DNA from: Saprospiraceae bacterium UBA3362
Lineage (GTDB): Bacteria > Bacteroidota > Bacteroidia > Chitinophagales > Saprospiraceae
NCBI GenBank assembly: GCA_002360455.1
Contig: DEQQ01000008.1
Location: forward strand, 1-49,902
Length of the DNA: 49,902 bases
Reading direction: 5' to 3'
The notes under the pieces: model-generated
What the model was told of the DNA's origin: nothing
The model's database searches: none
What the model saw: only the letters and a program-made list of their open reading frames with translations
Made by a program: the position numbers and the translations under genes
Shown here: piece after piece, positions 36,281 to 45,601 of the stretch
Layout: every line of letters begins with the position of its first letter
How positions within the stretch are numbered: the first letter of the stretch is position 1

Positions 36281-38226
36281 TTCTTATTTATAAAATCTTT
36301 ACATTTTTCGCATCTTTCAAAATTTGCTTCTTTACACGCTTTCTTTAATGTTTCAGTATTGGAACCATTTAGTCCATCACAATTCTTATTTGACTTATCT
36401 GCTTTGGGCTGATTATTTGGACTATCTCCTTGTTTAGATGGGCATTTATCACATTTCTTTTTATTATTATCTATAATATATTGACAATATTTTTCTTTTT
36501 CTTCAGGACGCCTATAATCAAAGTTATTGCATGTGACTTCACATTTTTCACAGCTATAGTTTCCATCCTTTTTACAAAAATTCTCTTTATCTGTCTTAGA
36601 ATAATCATTTAAATTATCACAAGAGATTCTTCTCGGTTTTGTAATTTTTTTGTCTTTAACATTTTCAAGAGTTGTTGAATTACTAGTAGTTGCACTTTTA
36701 TTTCCCACAAGTGGAACTGTATTAGTATCTTTTCCTAATAATGCTGCTATACTATCTTCTATTTGTTTTTGTCTTATAGAATCTTTTCGTTTTTTTTCTT
36801 CAACTGGTTCACCAGGAATTTCATTTTTACATTTATAGCAATTTATATTATCTCTACAAAATTCATCAAAACCTGACTGCCCTATTACTAATGTTTCGCA
36901 AGTAATTTTTGGTTCTGTGTTAGAATTATACAACAAGGCTACCAAAACAGGTAATAAGATGATTGAAATAATTATTACTAGCCGCAGAGTTTTTGAAATT
37001 CTATAATTTCCCTCTCCAGATTTAATTTCATGATTTGAGCTTTTATTAGAATTTGATTTTCTGTTAGTCACTAAGGGTTCTAAAATTACACTTTCAATTC
37101 TATCTATATTGGTTTTATCCAAGCCTAATTCTTTTTCCTTGTGAGAAAGAGAAGAAATGATTAATTTACCCGCCCCTTGTTTTTCATAGATTACAATTTC
37201 ACCATTTTGATGATTTATATTCACCCCATTGTATGTAATCTTAAGACCACTAATCTGAGCCCATTGATTAATTTTTATTTTCCATGAAGAATTTTCCTTC
37301 ATCGTCATGGAATATTCTTTGAAGCTTCTGGACTTCAATTCAAGAAAAGATACTGTTTTATTTTCTTCTTTGTAGATTTTTGTATCATGAGGGACAAAAT
37401 CAAATCTGATCATAGAATTCTCATCTTGAGAATAAATCTCTAGTGAAATAGGAAAGTCATTCGAGCGATACTCCCTTGTTTCTCCATCAATTTTTACAAA
37501 CAAACTACCAGGCACATTTCTTCCATTTAATGTACTTGCAATAAAATTAATTTTTATTGTATTTTTTTCTTGATCTACTTTTTTTATAGCTTCAGCTTCT
37601 AAGATAGTAGAAATATTCAAATTAATTCTGTTAAAATTAATTGTATCCGTCTTTTTTAGTCCTTTTTTACCAATAAACAATGTATGTCCCTTAAAAACTT
37701 GATTAATATAATAAGATACTTCACCATTTATTCTATTGCCCAAATTTTCTAGTTCTAGCCAACTGACCTCCGCTATTGGCGGCATGAGAAAGTGCTTTCC
37801 ATCTATCCTTGGGATAAGACTAAAAAGTCCCTTTATCATGCCAATTTTAGTTCTTTGGATTTTATTATCTTCAACAATATGAAAATTAAAATGCTTCTGA
37901 AAACTCAAAAGAATATCAAATACTTCATTAGCGTCAAGCCTTAGACCATGGTAATATAATGAAATAGCATAGAAACCATCTCTATTGCTACCATCCAAAA
38001 TACCCTGATAAATTGTATAAATGGTAGCATCTATCTTATTGGTAATAGAAAATAAAGTATTCTCTGGAGTTTTGCCTATATCACGCAAAAAGAAAGTCTC
38101 AGAAATGTCCATTAAATCATGGGAATAACTAGGAGATTCCAAATTCTCAAATGCAAATTCCATATATCCATTGCAAGTCCCATAAACCAGAACTCCATGT
38201 TTCGTACGATCTATTATCTTGTTCAT
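36277..38226 (-). CDS. Single-pass membrane protein with cytosolic domain and four periplasmic four-cysteine modules
   Basis: 649 residues from ATG 38226 (MNKIIDRTKHGVLVYGTCNG), 5 nt after the GTPase stop; the open frame reaches 38265 but would overlap that gene. Residues 1-400 have no signal peptide and should be cytosolic. The first 130 residues include an alpha/beta segment that hints at a small catalytic-like or roadblock-like fold (FYAISLYYHGLRLDANEVFD), and residues 200-370 are beta-rich. A membrane helix lies at 414-432 (RLVIIISIILLPVLVALLY). Residues 440-645 hold four modules of C-x2-[LF]-xn-C-x(4-10)-C-x2-C (443-466, 536-562, 566-595, 616-642). Function unknown; a trans-membrane coupler is inferred. 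Confidence 0.75.
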   Translation of the reverse strand: MNKIIDRTKHGVLVYGTCNGYMEFAFENLESPSYSHDLMDISETFFLRDIGKTPENTLFSITNKIDATIYTIYQGILDGSNRDGFYAISLYYHGLRLDANEVFDILLSFQKHFNFHIVEDNKIQRTKIGMIKGLFSLIPRIDGKHFLMPPIAEVSWLELENLGNRINGEVSYYINQVFKGHTLFIGKKGLKKTDTINFNRINLNISTILEAEAIKKVDQEKNTIKINFIASTLNGRNVPGSLFVKIDGETREYRSNDFPISLEIYSQDENSMIRFDFVPHDTKIYKEENKTVSFLELKSRSFKEYSMTMKENSSWKIKINQWAQISGLKITYNGVNINHQNGEIVIYEKQGAGKLIISSLSHKEKELGLDKTNIDRIESVILEPLVTNRKSNSNKSSNHEIKSGEGNYRISKTLRLVIIISIILLPVLVALLYNSNTEPKITCETLVIGQSGFDEFCRDNINCYKCKNEIPGEPVEEKKRKDSIRQKQIEDSIAALLGKDTNTVPLVGNKSATTSNSTTLENVKDKKITKPRRISCDNLNDYSKTDKENFCKKDGNYSCEKCEVTCNNFDYRRPEEKEKYCQYIIDNNKKKCDKCPSKQGDSPNNQPKADKSNKNCDGLNGSNTETLKKACKEANFERCEKCKDFINKK

Positions 38227-38231
38227 TTTTC

Positions 38232-39683
38232 TTATTTTTGGTAAGGTATTACTTGCATCAACCAATTGTATATTTCTGCCATATCAGCGGAATCATATGT
38301 ATAACTTCTATTCGTATCATTAACTTTACCTAGACTATGTGTAAAGTAAGCAGCTTTAATATTTTTATTCTGATTTACTAAATTTTGCAATGTATTCTTT
38401 AAATTTAAACAACGTTCATTCAAAAAATGATGCTTATCTCCATCTCGATACAAATCCCACTTCGTAAAAACCAATGCAAGAGCTACAACCTCTTTCATCT
38501 TGCCTATTTTCTGCAAATAGTCAATAAAAAAGTTGTAAAAACCTTGTGCATTTACAGACATAGGGCCGCTAGATGTCTGGATCATAATTTCTTGCTCATT
38601 TACAGGAATTGTAAAAATATAAACTTTAGGATTGTTATTCGTATTGAATATAGCCTCTCGAATATTCGTTGGAATGCCACTTTCATCATAAGAACTAAAA
38701 GTCCTTTTAAAAGCTTCTCCAGAAAGCTCTATGAGATTAATTGGAGCTTTTACAATAGTTTGATTTCGACCCCACAAATTCTTACTAGAAACTTCTATCC
38801 TAAAATCCAAAGCAAGAGTTAAAAATTCTTCTGGGGGAGTATAATTTATTAGTCTTCCATTGGTTATCGCATTCGTAAGAATATTTCCATAAACGGAGCC
38901 TTTATTGTTCATTGTATTGTAAGAAAGATTTCCTATACTTTCACAATATTTTATTAACGATGCCAGAAACATCGTTTTCCCAGCTTGTGTATTCCCAATT
39001 AAAACGCAGTCTGTGCGATTTAACATGACTACTGGATTTGTCCATAAGTCATTTGGAATGGCAACCATTTCATTAGGGACGGGAACTGGACTCTTTATCC
39101 CATTTACAAGACAATAATCATTTATTTTATTTTCAGGGATCAGCTTATATTCATAAAAATATTTCAATTCTTCATAAGGTATTGCTCTCAAACCTATCTT
39201 AAATTCAATATGCTCTTGGATCAACTGATACTTAGCTGAATCCTCTTTATATTGATGAAAGGTGTAAAAGGGTATAACCCCATTTTTGAGATCGTTTTTA
39301 AAAATTGAATTAGAATTTATTATTCCTCTTTCTTCCAATTGCCTTTTCTGTGAATCACCATAGGTATTCAAATTATTCAGAATATAGCTGGATACAAGAC
39401 TAGTATATGGCTCTCCACTTTCCCAGTGAGTTATCAATGCATCAAAAGAAGTCAGATTTTTCGTTAGCTTCCACTCAAAAAGATTCTTGGCATCAAAGTC
39501 TTGAGCAGTCAATTGCTTATAATGGATCTCATTAAATCTTCCATCAGCCCATGATGGGTATGCCATAGCATAGCGGGAATAGTCTATAATACTAACTCCT
39601 ATTGAGTTCAGATAATTTTCAAGTTCTGCTTTTCCTCCACTTGCAAGTTTTTGAGTGGCTTGTCTAAATATTTGTTCTTCCAT
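38232..39683 (-). CDS. P-loop GTPase-like protein of the SrfB/SrfC operon
   Basis: This protein has 483 residues. A helical N-terminal region of about 215 residues precedes a P-loop NTPase domain. Walker A is GNTQAGKT (230-237) in DCVLIGNTQAGKTMFLASL. The switch-II position reads INLIELSGEAF (316-325), with Glu instead of the usual DxxG aspartate. TKWD (407-410, after VVALALVF) fits the NKxD guanine-specificity motif, so GTP is the likelier nucleotide. The domain recalls the divergent GTPases described in bacterial conflict systems (double-GTPase-like), but I cannot assign it to a family. It has no membrane segment, starts 11 nt after the four-helix membrane protein and is probably its cytosolic partner. 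Confidence 0.78.
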   Translation of the reverse strand: MEEQIFRQATQKLASGGKAELENYLNSIGVSIIDYSRYAMAYPSWADGRFNEIHYKQLTAQDFDAKNLFEWKLTKNLTSFDALITHWESGEPYTSLVSSYILNNLNTYGDSQKRQLEERGIINSNSIFKNDLKNGVIPFYTFHQYKEDSAKYQLIQEHIEFKIGLRAIPYEELKYFYEYKLIPENKINDYCLVNGIKSPVPVPNEMVAIPNDLWTNPVVMLNRTDCVLIGNTQAGKTMFLASLIKYCESIGNLSYNTMNNKGSVYGNILTNAITNGRLINYTPPEEFLTLALDFRIEVSSKNLWGRNQTIVKAPINLIELSGEAFKRTFSSYDESGIPTNIREAIFNTNNNPKVYIFTIPVNEQEIMIQTSSGPMSVNAQGFYNFFIDYLQKIGKMKEVVALALVFTKWDLYRDGDKHHFLNERCLNLKNTLQNLVNQNKNIKAAYFTHSLGKVNDTNRSYTYDSADMAEIYNWLMQVIPYQK

Positions 39684-39694
39684 TTTAGATTGTA

Positions 39695-40579
39695 TTAATG
39701 TCTTGATTTTAAAATTGTTTCTGCACCCTTTGCTGCAATGTACGGCAATAGAGAAAGAATACTAAGAATAAGTGTTAAAATTAGATATATAGGATTTTTG
39801 ATTACACCGAATGAACCTGTTGGCTTCGGTACGTTAATATCCATGGGTGTTTTATAGTCTTCAAATTGTTTTGAAAACACTTCTATATTTACCTTGCATC
39901 GGATATTAGATACCCAAGATTCATTATGGCTCTCTAGCTGAGCGACTATGTCTTTATAACAAGTATCAAACGTAATTCCTTTTCTATATAGAATTTCATC
40001 TCTAATAAAAATAAGACAAAAAGGATTTGATAATCTGTTTCTTGTATTTCTTACTTTTGTCTTCCAAGATTGCATAGAAGTATTTACAGGATCTAATAAT
40101 GAATATGTACAGTTGGACTTTGTTCTAAAAGAGTCTTGAAGCAAAGGCTTTGAAAACTCGTCATACTTATAGATTAGCTGTTCTATTTTATCCAGATCAT
40201 TGTACTTCATTTCTAATAAGCTGGTTTTTTGATCATTCAAGGTATTTGTGTAATAATAAACCCCAAAAAATATACTAATGAGAACTAAAACAGCTAACCC
40301 AAATAATCCTAAAATATGCAAAAAATTATTACCATTAATTTTTCCATTTGTTGCTAACAGAGAAAAATAAAAAAGTAGCGCTCCAATGAGCAATGCAAAA
40401 AAACTACTTAGCAAGAAATTCCCACTTGCTAAAAATATACCACAAAAATTAAAAACAAAACTTATCGACACGGCTATAATAGAAGAAATTAAAAATAAAC
40501 CGTGTGATCTTGTACCTTCTTGAATTAAACCTTTAAATCCTATTGAATTTCTTTGGTTAGATGGATTAATAAATGTCAT
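39695..40579 (-). CDS. Four-helix integral membrane protein of the SrfB/SrfC operon
   Basis: 294 residues from ATG 40579 (MTFINPSNQRNSIGFKGLIQEG), 5 nt after the protease stop; the open frame up to 40654 would overlap the protease by 70 nt. Three hydrophobic helices lie near the N-terminus (LFLISSIIAVSISFVFNF, FLLSSFFALLIGALLFYFSL, ILGLFGLAVLVLISIFFGVY) and one near the C-terminus (IYLILTLILSILSLLPYIA). The soluble loop of about 130 residues between helices 3 and 4 holds five or six Cys (SNCTY, NPFCLIF, DTCYKD, IRCKVN) and should lie in the periplasm. The cysteine-rich loop fits the Cys-rich partners nearby. No family is recognised. Confidence 0.75.
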   Translation of the reverse strand: MTFINPSNQRNSIGFKGLIQEGTRSHGLFLISSIIAVSISFVFNFCGIFLASGNFLLSSFFALLIGALLFYFSLLATNGKINGNNFLHILGLFGLAVLVLISIFFGVYYYTNTLNDQKTSLLEMKYNDLDKIEQLIYKYDEFSKPLLQDSFRTKSNCTYSLLDPVNTSMQSWKTKVRNTRNRLSNPFCLIFIRDEILYRKGITFDTCYKDIVAQLESHNESWVSNIRCKVNIEVFSKQFEDYKTPMDINVPKPTGSFGVIKNPIYLILTLILSILSLLPYIAAKGAETILKSRH

Positions 40580-40584
40580 AAATT

Positions 40585-42705
40585 TTAGTTTAATTGTTTT
40601 AATGCATTTTCTAATTGAATTATTGGACCTATGGGCTCTCCTGTTGTAGCACAAGCCTTACCTGTTCTACGAAATAGCTCCAATATTTCTGTTGTAGTAA
40701 TACTTGGTTTCTTACTTATTATTAGGGCACAAGCGCCCGCCACAATTGGAGAAGCCATACTCGTACCATCTTCCATTTTATATTGATTTCCATTGATAGC
40801 ACTATATATGTTCTCACCAGGAGCTGTAATATTCACACTTGATCCAAAACTGCTAAACTTTGTAATCTCATTGTTTTGATTTGATGCACTTACAATTATA
40901 ACATTTGAGCTTCTTTTCATTGGATCAATCGTAGTTAAAACATGGTTGTTTCCAGCTGCTAGTACTATTGTAATATTTTTTGATTCCGCTATTTTGAATA
41001 ATTCATTCCAAAAATCTGCTTCATCAATAGCTGTAGAGTTTGCAATTTCTTTTTGTTGCTCAATGGACAACCCCGATAGCATAGACAGGTCAGCACCTAG
41101 AGAAATATTAATTACTCTAGCACCATTTTTTATAGCATAAAGTATTCCATCTATGATGTATGATGCAGCTATATTTCCATAATCATCACTTACTTTTACA
41201 GGCATTAAAGTGCACGAAGGGGCTACGCCACAAACTCCTGAACCATTATTTGAACTGCCTAAACATAGTGAAGCAACATGAGTGCCATGCATTGCATGAT
41301 CATCAACACTTGATTTTAATTCTTGGAGTTTACTAATATCAAAACCCTTCATATACTTATTCTTAAGCTCATCATGATCTAAATCAAAACCAGAATCAAG
41401 AACCGCGATTGTAAGATTAGAGTCTCCAGTGGTAATATCCCAAGCTTCTATAGCTTGGATATTCTCAAGATACCAAGAAAAATTTTGGTTTTTTAATCCC
41501 GGATCATTAAAGGTGATATTTTGACTAAATATTCTTTCAAACCAAGACAATACTTTTTCGATACCAACTTTTTGTTTAATGGATTTTTGGATAATCATTA
41601 AATAATTAAAATCTGCCTCTATCTGGATTCTATTAGTAATTTGATTTGTATAAACTACATTAAATTTAGCTGTATCAAAATTAGCTTGAAGTGAATCGAT
41701 AAGAGTATTTATATTTTTGTTCTCACCAACAATAGCAAGATTCAATCTATCAGTAACAATACGAAAAATAGAATCTTGCCCAGGGCCTGGTTCAATTTTC
41801 CTTGGATCTATTACCTTCATTTTTGGAAAAGGAATTTCCAACGAGCCAGTCGAAATGGGGATATCAGCTTGAGTAGTTTCTGCCGCATCACTAGAAAACA
41901 AAAAATAAATAAAATATAAGGCTAATAGTAAAAAAACAATGAGTAAAAATCTTTTGAACCAATATAATAAATCTCTTTTTTTAACAACAGGACGATCATA
42001 GTTAACATCTTGATCTTCTTGTACAGTGCCCTCTGGAGAAGATTTAAATATCTCCTTTATTTCATTAGCCTTTTCATGATTCTCCTTGTGATCTATTTTT
42101 TTGTGGTAATCACTTGCAGGAATAAGCTTATCATCTAATTTCGGTACTGATGGCGAATTGTTAAATTGATCCTCATCTTCACTTTTATGCTGGATCTTTG
42201 TTTTCTCCTGGGATCTTAGTAATTTTTCTAAACTTAATACTTTTGTTTGATTGTTGTCAACTGTTATGAGACCCCATCCAGATAAAATAATTTTTCCATT
42301 TTGATAAAAAACAAAACTATGATCAGGAAATTGAACTGCTTTCAATAATAATTGACCAAACTTTACTTTTTCAAACTGCTCACTTTCAAGTAGTAAATTG
42401 GCTTGTTTTTTTACGCTATTTTGAAATTCATTTAATAATTCTAAAGCTTTAATTTGTTCTTCTTGAGCTAATTCTATTATGCTCTTCGCATTTTGGTCTA
42501 CCACCTCAGAAGTCCAGGCCATATATACTTCATGATCTATATCGCTCTCCAAAATCTGAGGAGAGCAAAATATAAATGAATCTTGTACTAAATTTTTGGA
42601 CTCTAAATAACTTATAATAGGACCAAAATAATTACATACTTTTTGGCCATACCATTCTAAGTGTATTAAATCTGTACCTTTATATTTATATGTAAAATAT
42701 GTCAT
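40585..42705 (-). CDS. Membrane-anchored subtilisin-like serine protease (S8)
   Basis: This protein has 706 residues and an intact catalytic triad: Asp430 in IAVLDSGFDLDH, His466 in MHGTHVASLCLG, and Ser642 in DGTSMASPIVAGA; the oxyanion Asn is in LAAGNN (579). Residues 1-245 lack a signal peptide. One membrane helix (251-270, RFLLIVFLLLALYFIYFLF) follows a Lys/Arg-rich stretch, so the protease domain should be periplasmic. Residues about 300-380 may be an inhibitor-like prodomain (LNLAIVGENKNINTLIDSL). The cytosolic part contains a helical stretch and then IILSGWGLI (139-147), similar to an AWG-containing segment in the 731-residue operon protein. It starts 6 nt after the SrfC-like gene. It probably processes or activates partners within the same machine. 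Confidence 0.93.
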   Translation of the reverse strand: MTYFTYKYKGTDLIHLEWYGQKVCNYFGPIISYLESKNLVQDSFIFCSPQILESDIDHEVYMAWTSEVVDQNAKSIIELAQEEQIKALELLNEFQNSVKKQANLLLESEQFEKVKFGQLLLKAVQFPDHSFVFYQNGKIILSGWGLITVDNNQTKVLSLEKLLRSQEKTKIQHKSEDEDQFNNSPSVPKLDDKLIPASDYHKKIDHKENHEKANEIKEIFKSSPEGTVQEDQDVNYDRPVVKKRDLLYWFKRFLLIVFLLLALYFIYFLFSSDAAETTQADIPISTGSLEIPFPKMKVIDPRKIEPGPGQDSIFRIVTDRLNLAIVGENKNINTLIDSLQANFDTAKFNVVYTNQITNRIQIEADFNYLMIIQKSIKQKVGIEKVLSWFERIFSQNITFNDPGLKNQNFSWYLENIQAIEAWDITTGDSNLTIAVLDSGFDLDHDELKNKYMKGFDISKLQELKSSVDDHAMHGTHVASLCLGSSNNGSGVCGVAPSCTLMPVKVSDDYGNIAASYIIDGILYAIKNGARVINISLGADLSMLSGLSIEQQKEIANSTAIDEADFWNELFKIAESKNITIVLAAGNNHVLTTIDPMKRSSNVIIVSASNQNNEITKFSSFGSSVNITAPGENIYSAINGNQYKMEDGTSMASPIVAGACALIISKKPSITTTEILELFRRTGKACATTGEPIGPIIQLENALKQLN

Positions 42706-42711
42706 GAATTT

Positions 42712-45594
42712 TTATACTTCAATCACTTGATTATTATACTCATCTAATATTCCAATAAGTTTCCTGTTACTCTCTATATCATAATTTGTAACTTCAATAT
42801 TTGAGACTAAAGAAAGACTATAAAAGTCTTTCCATTTAACAAATGCTTCCACATATGGATTCAAACTAATATTCTGTTCATCTTCCATGCTTAAATCATT
42901 CATTATTTTTTCATAATTATCCAAATATTTGTACAGATCTAAAACTTGATCTTTATTAAAATTGGATTTTTTGTTTGTTTCGTATAGATCCAAAACTTTA
43001 ATATCATTAGATCTGCAAGTGTGCAATAATCTTATTTTCTCGTCTGGATTCGTAAAATCCCACCCAAAACTAGTGATAAATTTATTCAATATACCGCTTA
43101 TCAGATTAGCCAACATTGGAACTAAATGGTCCAAATTATCATTATGCCCTTCTACATATGGTTTTATTTTATTAGCAATAAAATTTGAAATTTTTAACTT
43201 CTCATAATTATTTTTGAGATTAATGATTAAGCCATTGATAAATTCATTATTCAAATATTTTTTATCACTTAAAAATTTTTCTGGGTTTAACTGATTCTCG
43301 AACCAATAAGTTTTCACCTTCTTAGCAATATATAAAGATAAGCTATCCATCTGCACTTCATTAAATCCCAGTATTGCTTCAGCATCCATATCTAACTCAT
43401 CATTCAAATACTCTAACAATTCTGACTCAGATTTCTTATCAAAGTATTTCATCAAACAATTAAGTTTCTCTGCACGAAGCTTTAAACCCTTCCATTCTGG
43501 AATTTCAAGAATAAACGGAAATTGCTTAGATACATTCTGAGTATTCCCAAATTCTCTATTTGTTACCATCGAATAGACTAAATGATATACATCTTGTTCT
43601 GAGACTATGAGCTTATTGATAATATAATTTACATTTAAATTATCTGCTACTAATCTATTTATCCTTGTATTGAAATAAACTATTTGGCTTTTTACTTCTT
43701 TAATTCTGTCAGATACATTGTCAGAATGTTTATAACCGCCAAGCTCATTGGAAATTTGCTCTATAGCCAGCCTACACTTTTGAATAATACTATTTGTTTT
43801 TAAAAAATTTGATTTTAACTCTTGAAGATTAGCAATAATCAACTCACTACCATCTAGGTTTGCATTTGTGGCATTGTCAAAGCTTTCTATAACACTCTCA
43901 AAAATTGACTGGCTATCTGAATTATTAACTATAGCATTTTTGACATTTTGAAAATAATTTTCAAACTCCTCGTTTACAACTGTCTCTAAACCCTTTTCTT
44001 TCTTATATAACTTACAGTACGAAAAATCCCGAAGAAGATAGAAATTCTTAAATTGATTGGTAATATTATTATGGCTTGTCCATTTTATTCGCCAACTATA
44101 ATCAGCAAATAAATCCTCCTTCAATCTTGTCAAGAAAGCTGTCTTCAGTTTATCTTTAGGATCTAGAGTGTCCTTATCTTGATTATAAATTAGAATCTCA
44201 TTTAAATATGTAAGAATTATAAAAAGAGGAGGAAGTTTACTCTCATTTAATTTCAAATTTAAATATCTTTCTTCAGCATCATATCCTATATAAGTATTAA
44301 TCCATGGAAATAAAATATGAGGTATAAGACTTGCGCCATCAAGTTGGCGAGACAAACTACTTACTATGGCCAAATTACTTATCTGAAAGTTATCTGAATA
44401 AACATTAAACAAATAGCTTATTTTCCCTCTTTTTAGGATCTCCATTAAAATATTTATCTCAATAGCTCCAGTAGAATTAAATTTTGTACCTGGTCTGGAA
44501 CCTGGAAAATCCAATAGATCTAACTTGTCAAGTAAGGAATCACCATCACTTGGATTTTTAAAAATAGAAAGAGTAACTTCTTTACAGATAGCACACAGAA
44601 GATGTGGCTTAATCTTAATTTCTTTATTCGAAGCATCAAAAATAGAAACTAATTTAGTTATGCCTACTTTAAAATCATTCAACCTATTTACATCCAATAT
44701 ATTAGTTATATCAGAAAAGAGGGCATTGTACTCCTCGGGCTTTTGTTTAAAAATGATATTAAAATGTGCGTAATAAATTTTTAAAAAATTACAATCTTTC
44801 AGAGTTTCTATTAATTGCTTGAACAATCCAGTAACACTCTCATTAGAATACCAAAGCACAGACAAGTACTCTGCAATATTCTCTGTATTAATTTTATAAT
44901 AATTCTGGACTAAAACATCCCAAAAGCCTATTTTATTTAGATGATCTAACAAAAGTGCAAGTTCTTTCTTTTTATATTTTTCTAAATACTCTTTAATCTC
45001 AAAAATCTCATCCTCATTTAATACAACATTCTCACCACTTTCCCTAGAATTTTTAAGGTTTTCAAACATTTTATTTAAAATTGCTGTTTGAGGAAGCTCT
45101 AGGTTTTCTATAGGGCCCAAAGTAGCAAAACCCTCAACTAATATAAGCAACAAATCTTTTACAGAAACTAATTCTAGTTGCACTGGATAGTTTTTATTTA
45201 GGTTATTTTCAAAACTTTTAAATCGAGTCACTAAAGCTGTAGCTTCATTCCCTCCACCGTCTGGATTAATATATTTAATGAAATTTATGTACTTTTTATA
45301 ACAATTATCATAAACAGCCATTTCATTACTATTGCCTTTCAATAGGTTTTTAACCAAATGAGACTTACCACATTGACTTGCCCCAAAAAAGGCTATGGCA
45401 GGTTTTTCAGCAATACGAGGAATTAGTTTGCGCACCTGTCTTCTATGATTCTTAATATTTTTTATTATCCCATATTTTTCTGAAATATTTGATGTATCAT
45501 AAACCCAATCCAGGGTTTTTGTTAAAACATTTTCTACATTCCTTACATTAGAAGTTAAAGCCTCTAATTGCTCTTTATTAAATTCTTTTCTCAT
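42712..45594 (-). CDS. srfC: SrfC-like large P-loop NTPase
   Basis: This protein has 960 residues. Walker A is FFGASQCGKSHL (69-80), and the switch-II/DxxG position is LDFPGSRPG (361-369), separated by a large helical insertion as in dynamin-like and SrfC proteins. NPDGGGNEATALVTRF (110-125) follows the P-loop, a segment I associate with SrfC (putative virulence factor family). The rest is long and helical with no membrane segment, so the protein should be cytosolic. It lies 7 nt after the SrfB-like gene, reproducing the srfB-srfC gene order of Salmonella. Biochemical function of the family is not established; GTP- or ATP-driven remodelling is inferred. The family assignment rests on motif memory and gene pairing. 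Confidence 0.72.
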   Translation of the reverse strand: MRKEFNKEQLEALTSNVRNVENVLTKTLDWVYDTSNISEKYGIIKNIKNHRRQVRKLIPRIAEKPAIAFFGASQCGKSHLVKNLLKGNSNEMAVYDNCYKKYINFIKYINPDGGGNEATALVTRFKSFENNLNKNYPVQLELVSVKDLLLILVEGFATLGPIENLELPQTAILNKMFENLKNSRESGENVVLNEDEIFEIKEYLEKYKKKELALLLDHLNKIGFWDVLVQNYYKINTENIAEYLSVLWYSNESVTGLFKQLIETLKDCNFLKIYYAHFNIIFKQKPEEYNALFSDITNILDVNRLNDFKVGITKLVSIFDASNKEIKIKPHLLCAICKEVTLSIFKNPSDGDSLLDKLDLLDFPGSRPGTKFNSTGAIEINILMEILKRGKISYLFNVYSDNFQISNLAIVSSLSRQLDGASLIPHILFPWINTYIGYDAEERYLNLKLNESKLPPLFIILTYLNEILIYNQDKDTLDPKDKLKTAFLTRLKEDLFADYSWRIKWTSHNNITNQFKNFYLLRDFSYCKLYKKEKGLETVVNEEFENYFQNVKNAIVNNSDSQSIFESVIESFDNATNANLDGSELIIANLQELKSNFLKTNSIIQKCRLAIEQISNELGGYKHSDNVSDRIKEVKSQIVYFNTRINRLVADNLNVNYIINKLIVSEQDVYHLVYSMVTNREFGNTQNVSKQFPFILEIPEWKGLKLRAEKLNCLMKYFDKKSESELLEYLNDELDMDAEAILGFNEVQMDSLSLYIAKKVKTYWFENQLNPEKFLSDKKYLNNEFINGLIINLKNNYEKLKISNFIANKIKPYVEGHNDNLDHLVPMLANLISGILNKFITSFGWDFTNPDEKIRLLHTCRSNDIKVLDLYETNKKSNFNKDQVLDLYKYLDNYEKIMNDLSMEDEQNISLNPYVEAFVKWKDFYSLSLVSNIEVTNYDIESNRKLIGILDEYNNQVIEV

Positions 45595-45601
45595 ATCTTA
45601 A

